DNA from: an uncultured Flavobacterium sp.
GTDB lineage: Bacteria; Bacteroidota; Bacteroidia; Flavobacteriales; Flavobacteriaceae
Length of the DNA: 10,572 bases
Assembly: GCF_946482535.1 (NCBI RefSeq)
Contig: NZ_CAMLRU010000091.1
Span: 1-10,572 of the forward strand
Reading direction: 5' to 3'
Shown: in pieces, positions 1-6,955 of the stretch
Numbering within the stretch: the first letter of the stretch is position 1
How the letters are laid out: each line of letters starts with the position of its first letter
Translations under genes and position numbers: made by a program
The notes under the pieces: model-generated
Seen by the model: the letters and a program-made list of their open reading frames with translations, nothing else
Databases searched by the model: none
What the model was told of the DNA's origin: nothing

Positions 1-631
<631 letters not shown>

Positions 632-668
632 TCCGCTCATTTTTTTTAGCGTTTTGTAAAATTTTGTT

Positions 669-682
669 AAGGTTTAAACCTT
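669..682. repeat. 14-bp perfect palindrome between lysS and the next gene
   Basis: AAGGTTTAAACCTT is a perfect inverted repeat. It lies 38 bases after the lysS stop and just ahead of a possible promoter of the 730 gene. It could be a weak lysS terminator (5-bp stem, 4-base loop, T-rich TTTCTT beyond) or an operator. The sequence does not decide between these, and it may be chance in AT-rich DNA. Confidence 0.4.
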
Positions 683-689
683 TCTTACA

Positions 690-716
690 TTGAAAGGTCA
701 TAAGGGTATAATTTTA
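690..716 (+). promoter_or_regulatory. Possible weak promoter for the 730 gene
   Basis: TTG at 690-692 and TAATTTTA at 709-716 resemble the Bacteroidota -33/-7 pair, with a 16-base spacer. The last base of the -7 box deviates from TAnnTTTG and the spacing is short. The position fits, since the ATG lies 13 bases after the box, but the match is only partial. Confidence 0.25.
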
Positions 717-729
717 AAAATAACTATCA

Positions 730-1161
730 ATGAAAAAAGTATTATTAGCCATGTTATTGTTTGTGGGTATCACAGCAATGGCTCAAGAAAAAAAAGCACC
801 AAAAGCAGAAGCCAAAAAATTAACTACAGAACAAAAAGTTGATTTTCAGGTAAAAAGAATGACTAAAGATTTGGACCTAAATGAAACTCAGGTAAAAGAA
901 ATTCGCATCTTAGTTACCAAGGAAGTTGAAAAAAGAGAAGCCAAAATTGCCGAAATGAAGAAGAAGAAAGAGCAAAACAAAAACGAGCGAATAGCCGAAC
1001 ACAAAGAACAACAAGCTGCTTTTGCTGCCGATATGAAAAAAATTCTAACGCCGGATCAATTCTCTAAATGGGAAAAAAGCCGAGAAGAAAATAAATCCAA
1101 AATGAAAGAAAGAGTAATGGAGAGAAGAGGAAAAAGTGATTTAGAGCCTATTAAAGAATAA
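730..1161 (+). CDS. Small exported helical protein, Spy/CpxP-like or DUF4890-like
   Basis: A 143-residue protein with a clear signal peptide (MKKVLLAMLLFVGITAMA, cleavage before Gln19), so it is expected in the periplasm. The mature part is highly charged, with many Lys and Glu, and is predicted to be almost all helix. Three motifs resemble the LTxxQ signature of Spy/CpxP periplasmic proteins: LTTEQ (31-35), LDLNETQ (48-54) and LTPDQ (106-110). The hydrophobic heptad-like stretch around 51-75 and the Lys/Glu run at 76-95 suggest a long coiled helix. Bacteroidota encode many such proteins, often filed under DUF4890, with no firm role; chaperone or metal/stress sensing is only an inference from Spy. 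The start has the ATG directly before MKK. A separate promoter lies before the next gene, so the two need not form an operon. Confidence 0.8.
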   Translation: MKKVLLAMLLFVGITAMAQEKKAPKAEAKKLTTEQKVDFQVKRMTKDLDLNETQVKEIRILVTKEVEKREAKIAEMKKKKEQNKNERIAEHKEQQAAFAADMKKILTPDQFSKWEKSREENKSKMKERVMERRGKSDLEPIKE

Positions 1162-1176
1162 TAATAGGAAATAAAT

Positions 1177-1207
1177 TTTGAGATTTCATCAAAATAATTT
1201 AGTTTTG
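1177..1207 (+). promoter_or_regulatory. Bacteroidota-type promoter for the 1237 gene
   Basis: TTTG at 1177-1180, a 19-base spacer, then TAGTTTTG at 1200-1207: both boxes match the known Bacteroidota housekeeping consensus (TTTG and TAnnTTTG) without mismatch. Transcription would start around 1213-1215, leaving a leader of roughly 22-24 bases before the ATG at 1237. It lies in the 75-base gap after the previous gene, so the 1237 gene can be transcribed independently. Confidence 0.7.
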
Positions 1208-1236
1208 GAGTTATTATTCCTCTAAAAATCTATAAA

Positions 1237-1566
1237 ATGAAAAAATTAATTGCTGCTTTAACATTAATGTTAGCATTTTCAATAAATGCCAATGCACAAG
1301 ACAAGAAAGAATTAACCGCTACAGAAAAAGGAAAAAAAGAAGCGGCTGAGTTAACCCAATTCTTAGGATTGAGCGCAACTCAAAATGATGATTTTTACAG
1401 ACTTTTTGAACAAAAGCACAGAATTCTTGAAGATACAACGCTTAGTGCCGAAAGAAAAATCGAAGTGAGCAAAGTTATTGAAGCAAAAATCAGAGCTACT
1501 CTGGATGGTGCCCAAATGGAAAAATTGGAAAAAAATCCGGATTTGTTGAAAAAGTTAATTAACTAA
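1237..1566 (+). CDS. Small exported helical protein of unknown function
   Basis: A 109-residue protein with a signal peptide (MKKLIAALTLMLAFSINANA, cleavage before Gln21). The mature part of about 89 residues is charged and predicted helical: LTQFLGLSATQNDDFYRLF (39-57), then ILEDTTLSAERKIEVSKVIE (63-82), then LDGAQMEKLEK (89-99). The pattern of a helix with 'LGLSATQ' and a later 'LDGAQMEKL' echoes the layout of the preceding gene product (LDLNETQ, then LTPDQFSKW). The two may be distant relatives of the Spy/DUF4890 type, but the similarity is weak and is my inference. No catalytic motif is visible. It has its own promoter at 1177-1207 and ends 16 bases before a strong bidirectional terminator. 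Confidence 0.78.
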   Translation: MKKLIAALTLMLAFSINANAQDKKELTATEKGKKEAAELTQFLGLSATQNDDFYRLFEQKHRILEDTTLSAERKIEVSKVIEAKIRATLDGAQMEKLEKNPDLLKKLIN

Positions 1567-1581
1567 TTTCATTACATAAAT

Positions 1582-1614
1582 AAAAAAGTCCTTTCTAACC
1601 GAAAGGACTTTTTT
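1582..1614. terminator. Bidirectional intrinsic terminator
   Basis: A perfect 14-bp stem (AAAAAAGTCCTTTC paired with GAAAGGACTTTTTT) around the 5-base loop TAACC. The A/T-tracts at both ends make it a terminator for the plus-strand 1237 gene and, read in reverse, for the minus-strand hemL. The hemL stop codon (1618-1620) is only 3 bases from the stem. Confidence 0.92.
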
Positions 1615-1617
1615 ATT

Positions 1618-2904
1618 TTAGAGTGTTTTAGAAACCCTATCAACAGCATTAATAGTGAAATCTAAATCCTCATAAGTTAGGGCATCAGTGATAAACCAAG
1701 TTTCGTATGCAGATGGTGCAATATAGACTCCTTGATTTAACATGCCGTGAAAAAATTTCTTAAATGTATCGTTGTCTCCGTTTTTGGCAGTTTGAAAATC
1801 AACTACAGGATTCGCATCAAAATGAACCGAAATCATAGAACCTACTCTATTGATGGTAAACACAATGTTGTTTGCTTTTAACACCTGCTCAATTCCTTGG
1901 TGCAAATAAGCTGTTTTTTCTTCCAGTCTTTTAAAAATATCAGCATCGTTGTTTAGTGTTTCTAACATGGCTAATCCCGCAGCCATCGCCAGCGGATTTC
2001 CCGATAAAGTTCCGGCTTGGTATACCGGACCAAGTGGCGCCAGATAATTCATAATCTCATTGCGTGCGGCAAAGGCACCAACAGGCAATCCGCCACCAAT
2101 AACTTTTCCGAAGCAAACAATATCAGCCGTTACACCATACAATTCTTGCGCTCCGCCTTTAGCCAAACGGAATCCGGTCATTACTTCGTCAAAAATCAAT
2201 AAGGCGGCATTGGCGTCACAAACTTCCCGAAGCGATTGCAAAAAACCGTCTTTTGGCGGAACACATCCCATATTTCCGGCTACAGGCTCAATTATAATAG
2301 CCGCAATTTCATTTTTATTAGCTTCGAATAAAGCCTTAACATTTTCAATATCATTGTAATTGGCCAACAAAGTATCTTTGGCAGTTCCTTGGGTAACTCC
2401 CGGACTATTGGGCACGCCAAAGGTGCTCAAACCACTACCGGCAGCAATTAAAAAAGAATCCGAATGACCGTGATAACAACCCGAAAACTTTATGATTTTA
2501 TCTCTTTTGGTGTAGCCTCTGGCCAATCGAATAGCGCTCATACAAGCTTCAGTACCCGAATTTACAAAACGAATTTTGTCAATATTCGGCACCATTGAAA
2601 TGGCCAATTGGGCTATTTTAGTTTCTAATTCGGTTGGCATTCCAAAGGAAGTTCCTTGTTGGGCTTTGGCAATCACAGCATCCACCACCGGTTGGAAAGC
2701 ATGGCCTAAAATCATTGGTCCCCAAGAATTGATGTAATCAATTAATCGGTTGTCATCTTCGTCATACAAATAAGCACCTTTGGCGCTTTTAGCAAAAATA
2801 GGCGTCCCGCCAACTCCTTTAAAGGCTCTTACCGGAGAATTTACACCGCCCGGTATTACTTTTTCAGCTTCAACAAACAGTTGACTGCTTCTTTGATAAA
2901 TCAT
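1618..2904 (-). CDS. hemL: Glutamate-1-semialdehyde 2,1-aminomutase
   Basis: PLP enzyme that converts glutamate-1-semialdehyde to 5-aminolevulinate, the last step of the C5 route to heme and other tetrapyrroles, in the cytoplasm. The 428 residues match the usual family length. Visible marks of class III aminotransferases and [15 protein letters not shown] (18-28), the phosphate-binding SGTEA (116-120), CYHGHSD (143-149), [10 protein letters not shown] (204-213), the pyridine-N-binding Asp in FDEVMTGFR (238-246, D239), the PLP-binding lysine K267 in [14 protein letters not shown], and the LSGNPLAM region. The start is an ATG 18 bases after the stop of the upstream lipoprotein gene, with no room for a normal promoter, so it is likely the last gene of that transcript. 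A strong shared terminator follows. Every expected key residue is present. Confidence 0.97.
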   Translation of the reverse strand: MIYQRSSQLFVEAEKVIPGGVNSPVRAFKGVGGTPIFAKSAKGAYLYDEDDNRLIDYINSWGPMILGHAFQPVVDAVIAKAQQGTSFGMPTELETKIAQLAISMVPNIDKIRFVNSGTEACMSAIRLARGYTKRDKIIKFSGCYHGHSDSFLIAAGSGLSTFGVPNSPGVTQGTAKDTLLANYNDIENVKALFEANKNEIAAIIIEPVAGNMGCVPPKDGFLQSLREVCDANAALLIFDEVMTGFRLAKGGAQELYGVTADIVCFGKVIGGGLPVGAFAARNEIMNYLAPLGPVYQAGTLSGNPLAMAAGLAMLETLNNDADIFKRLEEKTAYLHQGIEQVLKANNIVFTINRVGSMISVHFDANPVVDFQTAKNGDNDTFKKFFHGMLNQGVYIAPSAYETWFITDALTYEDLDFTINAVDRVSKTL

Positions 2905-2922
2905 GCTTTTTATTTATTTTTT

Positions 2923-3822
2923 CTATTTAACTATAATTGTTTGACCCAAAGACAGGGAATTATCTGTTAAATTATTTTTCCTTTTTAACTCTTCAATTGA
3001 AATATTAAATTTCTTAGAAAGGGAATACAGTGTATCGCCTTTAACAACCGTATATTTTTGAACATCATCAGCATATACAATTTCTTTTTTAGCAATCACC
3101 GGAGTATACGTTTTACCGAGTACTTCGGCATCATATTTCCCCAATTGGTAACGCTCAATCAATCCGATAAGCTTTTCAGGATATTTAGGATCTGTAGCAT
3201 AACCCGCGGCTTTTAAACCGTAAGCCCAACTTTTATAATCGTCTTTCCCGAATTGAAAAAGCTCTGCATACCTTGGTCGGCTGGTTAAAAAATAAGAATG
3301 ATCTCGGAAAGAACCACTGGGATCATCATATTTTCTGAAACATTCATTTTCTTCGTCATCCGTGTAGCGAATACTTGGACCTGTCCATTCTTTATGGCAT
3401 TTGATTCCGAAATGATTGTTGGCCTGCATACTCAACGGTCCGGTTCCTGCTCCGGATTCCAAGATGGCTTGTCCTAAAGTAATACTGGCCGGAATTCCGG
3501 TTTTAACCATATTCTCTTTGGCTATACTTTTGTATTGATCAATATAAGCCAAAACCATTTCAGTAGTAACCTTCACTCGAGTGGTAGCTTCTAAAATTTC
3601 TGTTGAACCGGCATTGTTTGGTGTTGTTGCAGGGTTAGTTTTTTGGGCTACAGTTTCTGTTTTTTTGGGCTGATTGGGTCTGTAAATTGGTTTTTTAACC
3701 CTCTGAGCAACCGGAGTAGTATCTTTTCTCGGGTCTGATTTGGAGGTTCTTACTACTGATTGATTAGTACCGCATCCGGCAACAAAAATCATTACTAACA
3801 ATAAAAAAAGTTTCTTAATCAT
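2923..3822 (-). CDS. Lipoprotein with GH73 glucosaminidase and C-terminal LysM domain
   Basis: Predicted peptidoglycan hydrolase (N-acetylglucosaminidase, FlgJ/AcmA-like) of 299 residues. Order of parts: lipoprotein signal peptide with lipobox VAGC (lipidated Cys17); a Thr/Pro/Lys/Asn-rich linker (about 20-80); the glucosaminidase domain (about 88-232); a short spacer; and one LysM repeat (256-299, starting KYTVVKGDTLYSLSKKF), which binds peptidoglycan glycan chains. The likely catalytic glutamate is E122 in ITLGQAILESGAG, followed by NNHFGIKC (135-142) and the aromatic-rich FLTSRPRYAELF stretch, both typical of GH73. The lipid anchor places it at a membrane facing the wall, probably in wall turnover or division; that role is inference. 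The ATG at 3822 lies inside the end of the upstream gene (8-base overlap), suggesting coupled translation. The stop is TAG. Confidence 0.92.
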   Translation of the reverse strand: MIKKLFLLLVMIFVAGCGTNQSVVRTSKSDPRKDTTPVAQRVKKPIYRPNQPKKTETVAQKTNPATTPNNAGSTEILEATTRVKVTTEMVLAYIDQYKSIAKENMVKTGIPASITLGQAILESGAGTGPLSMQANNHFGIKCHKEWTGPSIRYTDDEENECFRKYDDPSGSFRDHSYFLTSRPRYAELFQFGKDDYKSWAYGLKAAGYATDPKYPEKLIGLIERYQLGKYDAEVLGKTYTPVIAKKEIVYADDVQKYTVVKGDTLYSLSKKFNISIEELKRKNNLTDNSLSLGQTIIVK

Positions 3823-4717
3823 AGGTTATTATTTCGATTTGGTTTTTCTGTTTTAACAATTGATTCATTCCTGCTATTCCTTGCAAACCGCCGGTGTGAA
3901 TGAGCAGTATCTTGGAATCTTTGGGAAACTTCTTTTTTTTAATCCAATCAAAAACACCATACATCATTTTCCCGGTATAAATCGGGTCTAACGGAATTTG
4001 GTATTTTTGATAAAAATCATTTATAAAAAGAACCAACTCCTCGGTAACTTTGGCATAACCACCAAAATGATACTCCGAAACCAATTCCCAATTTTGATTC
4101 TGAACAAATTTACAAATATCTTCCTTTAAAAAATCGCCTTTAAGTGCCGGAAATCCCAAAACTTGTTGACTACTTTTTGAACAATTGATAATCCCCGAAA
4201 TGGTTCCTCCGGTTCCTACCGCACAGCAGATATAATCAAAGGTTTCATCGGTTGGATTCAAAATTTCTTCGCATCCTTTTATGGCCAAATCATTGGTTCC
4301 GCCTTCGGGTAAGAGGTAAAAATCGCCAAATTTATCTTCCAGCGTTTTAATAAAATCAGTATTGTTTTTATCCCTGTAAACCGCTCTGGAAACAAACTCA
4401 AAAACCATTCCGAAGTCTTGTGCCTTTTGCAAAGTAGGATTTTCAAAAATCTTATCTTGTAATTCTTCACCTCTAATGACGCCAATGGTTTGAAAACCCA
4501 TTTCTTTTCCGGCTGCTGCAACGGCTAAAATATGATTGGAAAAAGCGCCTCCGAATGTTAGTAAAGTAGGTTTATTTTCTTTTTTGGCTTGGGCCAAATT
4601 GTATTTCAGTTTTCTGTATTTATTTCCGGAAATATAGGGATGCAACAAATCTTCACGCTTAATATAAAGCGAGATATCGGAGTTTTCAATGGCTATTTTT
4701 TGATTAATACTCTCCAA
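3815..4717 (-). CDS. ACC deaminase/D-cysteine desulfhydrase family PLP enzyme
   Basis: Fold-type II (tryptophan synthase beta-like) PLP enzyme of 300 residues, a little shorter than the usual 330-340. YIKRED (18-23) and GNKYRK (31-36) match the family, making K33 the PLP lysine (K51 in Pseudomonas ACC deaminase). The serine of GGAFSNH is S60 (S78 there). Other landmarks are PEGGTN (137-142), GTGGT (168-172), Y221, and PIYTGKMMYG (246-255). Against the Pseudomonas enzyme recalled from memory, specificity residues E295 and L322 correspond to T248 and T275. Loss of Glu/Leu argues against ACC deaminase and for D-cysteine desulfhydrase or a related D-amino-acid lyase; the exact substrate is open. 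No in-frame ATG lies upstream before a stop codon at 4775-4777, and the first internal Met is residue 73, so translation probably begins at TTG 4717. It is the first gene of a three-gene minus-strand unit. Confidence 0.88.
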   Translation of the reverse strand: MESINQKIAIENSDISLYIKREDLLHPYISGNKYRKLKYNLAQAKKENKPTLLTFGGAFSNHILAVAAAGKEMGFQTIGVIRGEELQDKIFENPTLQKAQDFGMVFEFVSRAVYRDKNNTDFIKTLEDKFGDFYLLPEGGTNDLAIKGCEEILNPTDETFDYICCAVGTGGTISGIINCSKSSQQVLGFPALKGDFLKEDICKFVQNQNWELVSEYHFGGYAKVTEELVLFINDFYQKYQIPLDPIYTGKMMYGVFDWIKKKKFPKDSKILLIHTGGLQGIAGMNQLLKQKNQIEIITYD

Positions 4718-4731
4718 AAAAGGGCTTTTTA

Positions 4732-4762
4732 CAAAGGTACGAAACCGCGGAGTCTTGACATA
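4732..4762 (-). promoter_or_regulatory. Bacteroidota-type promoter of the three-gene minus-strand unit
   Basis: On the minus strand, TACCTTTG (4739-4732) matches TAnnTTTG exactly, and TATG (4762-4759), 19 bases upstream, differs from TTTG by one base. The 19-base spacing is the same as at the 1237 gene. The predicted transcription start is near 4725-4727, which leaves only about 8-10 bases before the TTG start at 4717. The -33 box touches the end of the T-tract of the terminator of the upstream gene. Confidence 0.55.
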
Positions 4763-4788
4763 AAAAAAGCGATTTTAAAATCGCTTTT
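4762..4788 (-). terminator. Intrinsic terminator of the T9SS protein gene
   Basis: A perfect 24-base palindrome (4765-4788, two 12-base arms with core GCGATTTT/AAAATCGC) begins 8 bases after the minus-strand stop at 4797-4799. On the minus strand it runs into seven T residues (4768-4762), a classic intrinsic terminator. No plus-strand gene ends here. Confidence 0.88.
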
Positions 4789-4796
4789 GTAATTTT

Positions 4797-6593
4797 TTAA
4801 TGATTGGAAACTATGATTTTTTGGGCCAATTTTCTGTTATCATTGGTTACTATTTCCACCAAATAAACCGCTTCTGCTATTCCTGCCGTTGAAAACTGAT
4901 AACTATCCTGAATCCCTAATTGTTGCTTTTCAAAAATTTGTTTCCCGGTGATATCATAAAGTTTTACCGATTTTAAATCTAATGAATTCGGATTAGATAC
5001 TGTTAACATTTGAGTGGTTTCATTTTGAGAAAGAATCAATTCTGATTTGATATTATCTGCATCACTTAAACCGGCATCTTTGAATGTAATCTCAAAACGA
5101 TTGTTATAAACTCCGGTTGGCAACACCACTTCATAGGTACTGTTTTTTATATCGTGATAACTGTTATTTTGAGCATCATACATAAAGATGGGCTGTGAAG
5201 CATCAAAATTGGCAACAATTGAAGCATCGAATTTAAAGGTGGCATTGTCTGTTGATTTGATTCCTACCGGTATTCTTTTATTTTCATCAAAAGCAAGTCC
5301 TTGAATCACATATTTGCTATTGTCTAAAAAGAAATACACATCGTTGGGTATGGTTTCCTCAACCGGAGATTTGGCATCAATTCCCCTATCGATTCCATCA
5401 GTTGCTGTTGGTAAAAACACCAATGCAATTTGTCGGGTAAACTGATTGTTCATGATGGTATTCAAACGGATTTGCGCATTTTGATTGGCAGCCGCATTTT
5501 GGGTAGATTCCTCCTGATTATTGACATTTCTTTCAAATTGAGAATAAACATCTGATTCTTTGTAAAACTCTCGGTGACTATTTTTCAATGTCACTGCAAC
5601 CGGACTTCCGCTGGCTTTTCCTTTAACCATAAAACCCTGCCCGATTGGTGCATATTTTCTTTGAATACTTAAGCCGGAAGAAGCTCCAACGGTATTTATT
5701 GTTCCGTCAATATTGTAAGAATCGAAAGTAGCAGGCACATAAATCCCATATTCCGTAGGACTCGTACTAATGGGTGCATAAGTCCCGTATCCTCCGCGAT
5801 AAGCCATCAAAAGATGTGAGTTTATAGTTTTATCTTGTTCCCAATAATAAGCAATTCCGCTACAGTCTGTATTGCTGGAATCCAGTAAAAAAGCATTAAC
5901 ATGCAAAGCAGAAGGATAGGGATTACCGGTTAACGTTAAATTATCCGGAGCCACATTTACTGTAATATTACCATCATTGGGCTTACCCCTGAAATCATAA
6001 CGCTGCGCACTACCCGGATTGTTCACAACTGTTTCTCCGATATTCGTATTATCGGTACCACTGGTTCCTTTCATGGTAAATCCTTGTCCGGCACCAATAT
6101 CAGTATTATCCGCCGATTGTATCCACTCAGAATAATCGGCTCCGGCTAAAAATTTCCATATCCAATATGTGGCAATAGAAAGCGAACCATTACCGGAAAC
6201 TCCGTCATAGCTGGTCGACAACATTGTAGCCGGACTGCTATTGATTACCGTTGTGGGAACGTGAAGCATGGTGATCCCGAAGTTCTCATTTCCTAAGGTA
6301 TTTGAAGGATTCCCAACCGGTGAACACCAATAATTGTAATCAAAATTATCAGAGGTTCCTTCTTGCAAAACAGACAAGTTCCCTTGTCCCTTATTGGTTG
6401 ACAATCCTGTGGTTCCTTGTAAAAGTTGCCCTTCATTTCTCAAAAAGAAATTACCGTTACTTTCTAAATTCAGATCTTGGTTTACAAAGACGAATTGATT
6501 CTTAACAAAGACATAGCTATTCGGACTAACATAGAGTTGGGCCACCGATGAAAAACCAATCATTAAAACCCCTAAACAAAACACTTTCTTCAT
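4797..6593 (-). CDS. Exported protein with T9SS-like C-terminal sorting domain
   Basis: About 598 residues from the ATG at 6593. It has a signal peptide (MKKVFCLGVLMIGFSSVA, cleavage before Gln19). I chose this start because it gives a textbook signal peptide; an ATG at 6617 and a TTG at 6623 are in frame and would add 8 or 10 residues. The body carries a module I recognise from many flavobacterial T9SS proteins: NFDYNYWCSPVG (83-94), GQGF (169-172), LTGNPYPSALHVNAFLL (221-237), GQGF again (318-321), SHREFY (339-344), and IQGLAFDENKRIPVGI (430-445). An Asn/Gln/Glu-rich linker lies near 355-373. The end (about 515-598) is a beta-rich tail with VKLYDITGKQIF (543-554) and final KIIVSN, typical of sorting domains recognised by the type IX secretion system. 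The tail lacks the usual YPNP start, so type A versus type C is uncertain. Expected at the cell surface or released; the function of the body is unknown. Confidence 0.85.
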   Translation of the reverse strand: MKKVFCLGVLMIGFSSVAQLYVSPNSYVFVKNQFVFVNQDLNLESNGNFFLRNEGQLLQGTTGLSTNKGQGNLSVLQEGTSDNFDYNYWCSPVGNPSNTLGNENFGITMLHVPTTVINSSPATMLSTSYDGVSGNGSLSIATYWIWKFLAGADYSEWIQSADNTDIGAGQGFTMKGTSGTDNTNIGETVVNNPGSAQRYDFRGKPNDGNITVNVAPDNLTLTGNPYPSALHVNAFLLDSSNTDCSGIAYYWEQDKTINSHLLMAYRGGYGTYAPISTSPTEYGIYVPATFDSYNIDGTINTVGASSGLSIQRKYAPIGQGFMVKGKASGSPVAVTLKNSHREFYKESDVYSQFERNVNNQEESTQNAAANQNAQIRLNTIMNNQFTRQIALVFLPTATDGIDRGIDAKSPVEETIPNDVYFFLDNSKYVIQGLAFDENKRIPVGIKSTDNATFKFDASIVANFDASQPIFMYDAQNNSYHDIKNSTYEVVLPTGVYNNRFEITFKDAGLSDADNIKSELILSQNETTQMLTVSNPNSLDLKSVKLYDITGKQIFEKQQLGIQDSYQFSTAGIAEAVYLVEIVTNDNRKLAQKIIVSNH

Positions 6594-6623
6594 AATCACA
6601 TTACTTAAACGCTTCATAAACAA

Positions 6624-6955
6624 GCAGCAACCATCGCTAAGGTATAACTTTTTTCTTAAAGTTTTCTTTAATCCCCTACAAAATCAAATTTTGTTTGACT
6701 TCCTGATAAATCATATGACAGAAAAACAAAAGCTCAATAATTTTTTCAAAAAAAATAAGCTAATTCTTTCTTTTACAGATTTGATTTATATCATTGGTCG
6801 AAAATTAAATGCACTTAATCTAAAAGTGTTAAGAAACTCTCTCAAAAATGACAAAAAAATATTTTTTCAATATATTTTTACTTTAACAAAAAATAAAACA
6901 AACTATTAGTTAAAGTTTATAATAATTCACAATAAAAATTACACAAAAACAATTA
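6624..6955. other. AT-rich divergent intergenic region, no convincing gene
   Basis: About 330 bases between two divergently transcribed surface-protein genes; it must hold both promoters. I found no full TTTG-19-TAnnTTTG match on either strand. The nearest minus-strand candidate is TACCTTAG (6644-6637), with no -33 partner. The plus strand is extremely A/T rich from 6840 onward. A 72-codon frame (6691-6909, TTG start; ATG at 6715) consists mostly of Lys, Asn, Leu, Ile and Phe and has no recognisable motif, so I treat it as chance. No GC-containing hairpin or RNA gene is visible. Confidence 0.6.

Noticed and set aside
634..656. CGCT...AGCG hairpin after lysS as a terminator
   Set aside because: Only a 4-bp stem with a 10-base loop; too weak to call.
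2017..2359. Two plus-strand frames opposite hemL
   Set aside because: They lie entirely antisense to a fully conserved enzyme gene and show no recognisable protein features.
4279..4792. Short frames overlapping the PLP lyase gene and its upstream region (4279-4521 minus, 4589-4792 plus)
   Set aside because: They conflict with a conserved enzyme and a terminator/promoter region, and have no motifs.
6302..6505. Plus-strand frame inside the minus-strand exported-protein gene
   Set aside because: Antisense to a gene with signal peptide, conserved module and sorting tail; no features of its own.
6637..6644. TACCTTAG on the minus strand as promoter of the exported-protein gene
   Set aside because: One mismatch in the -7 box and no TTTG-like element at 17-21 bases upstream.
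6853..6870. A-run/T-run palindrome as a terminator or RNA structure
   Set aside because: It has no G or C pair and is expected by chance in such AT-rich sequence.
6691..6909. 72-codon plus-strand frame in the divergent gap (TTG start, internal ATG at 6715)
   Set aside because: Composition is what AT-rich DNA gives by chance (Lys, Asn, Leu, Ile, Phe); no signal peptide, motif or promoter, and it overlaps the region that must hold both promoters.
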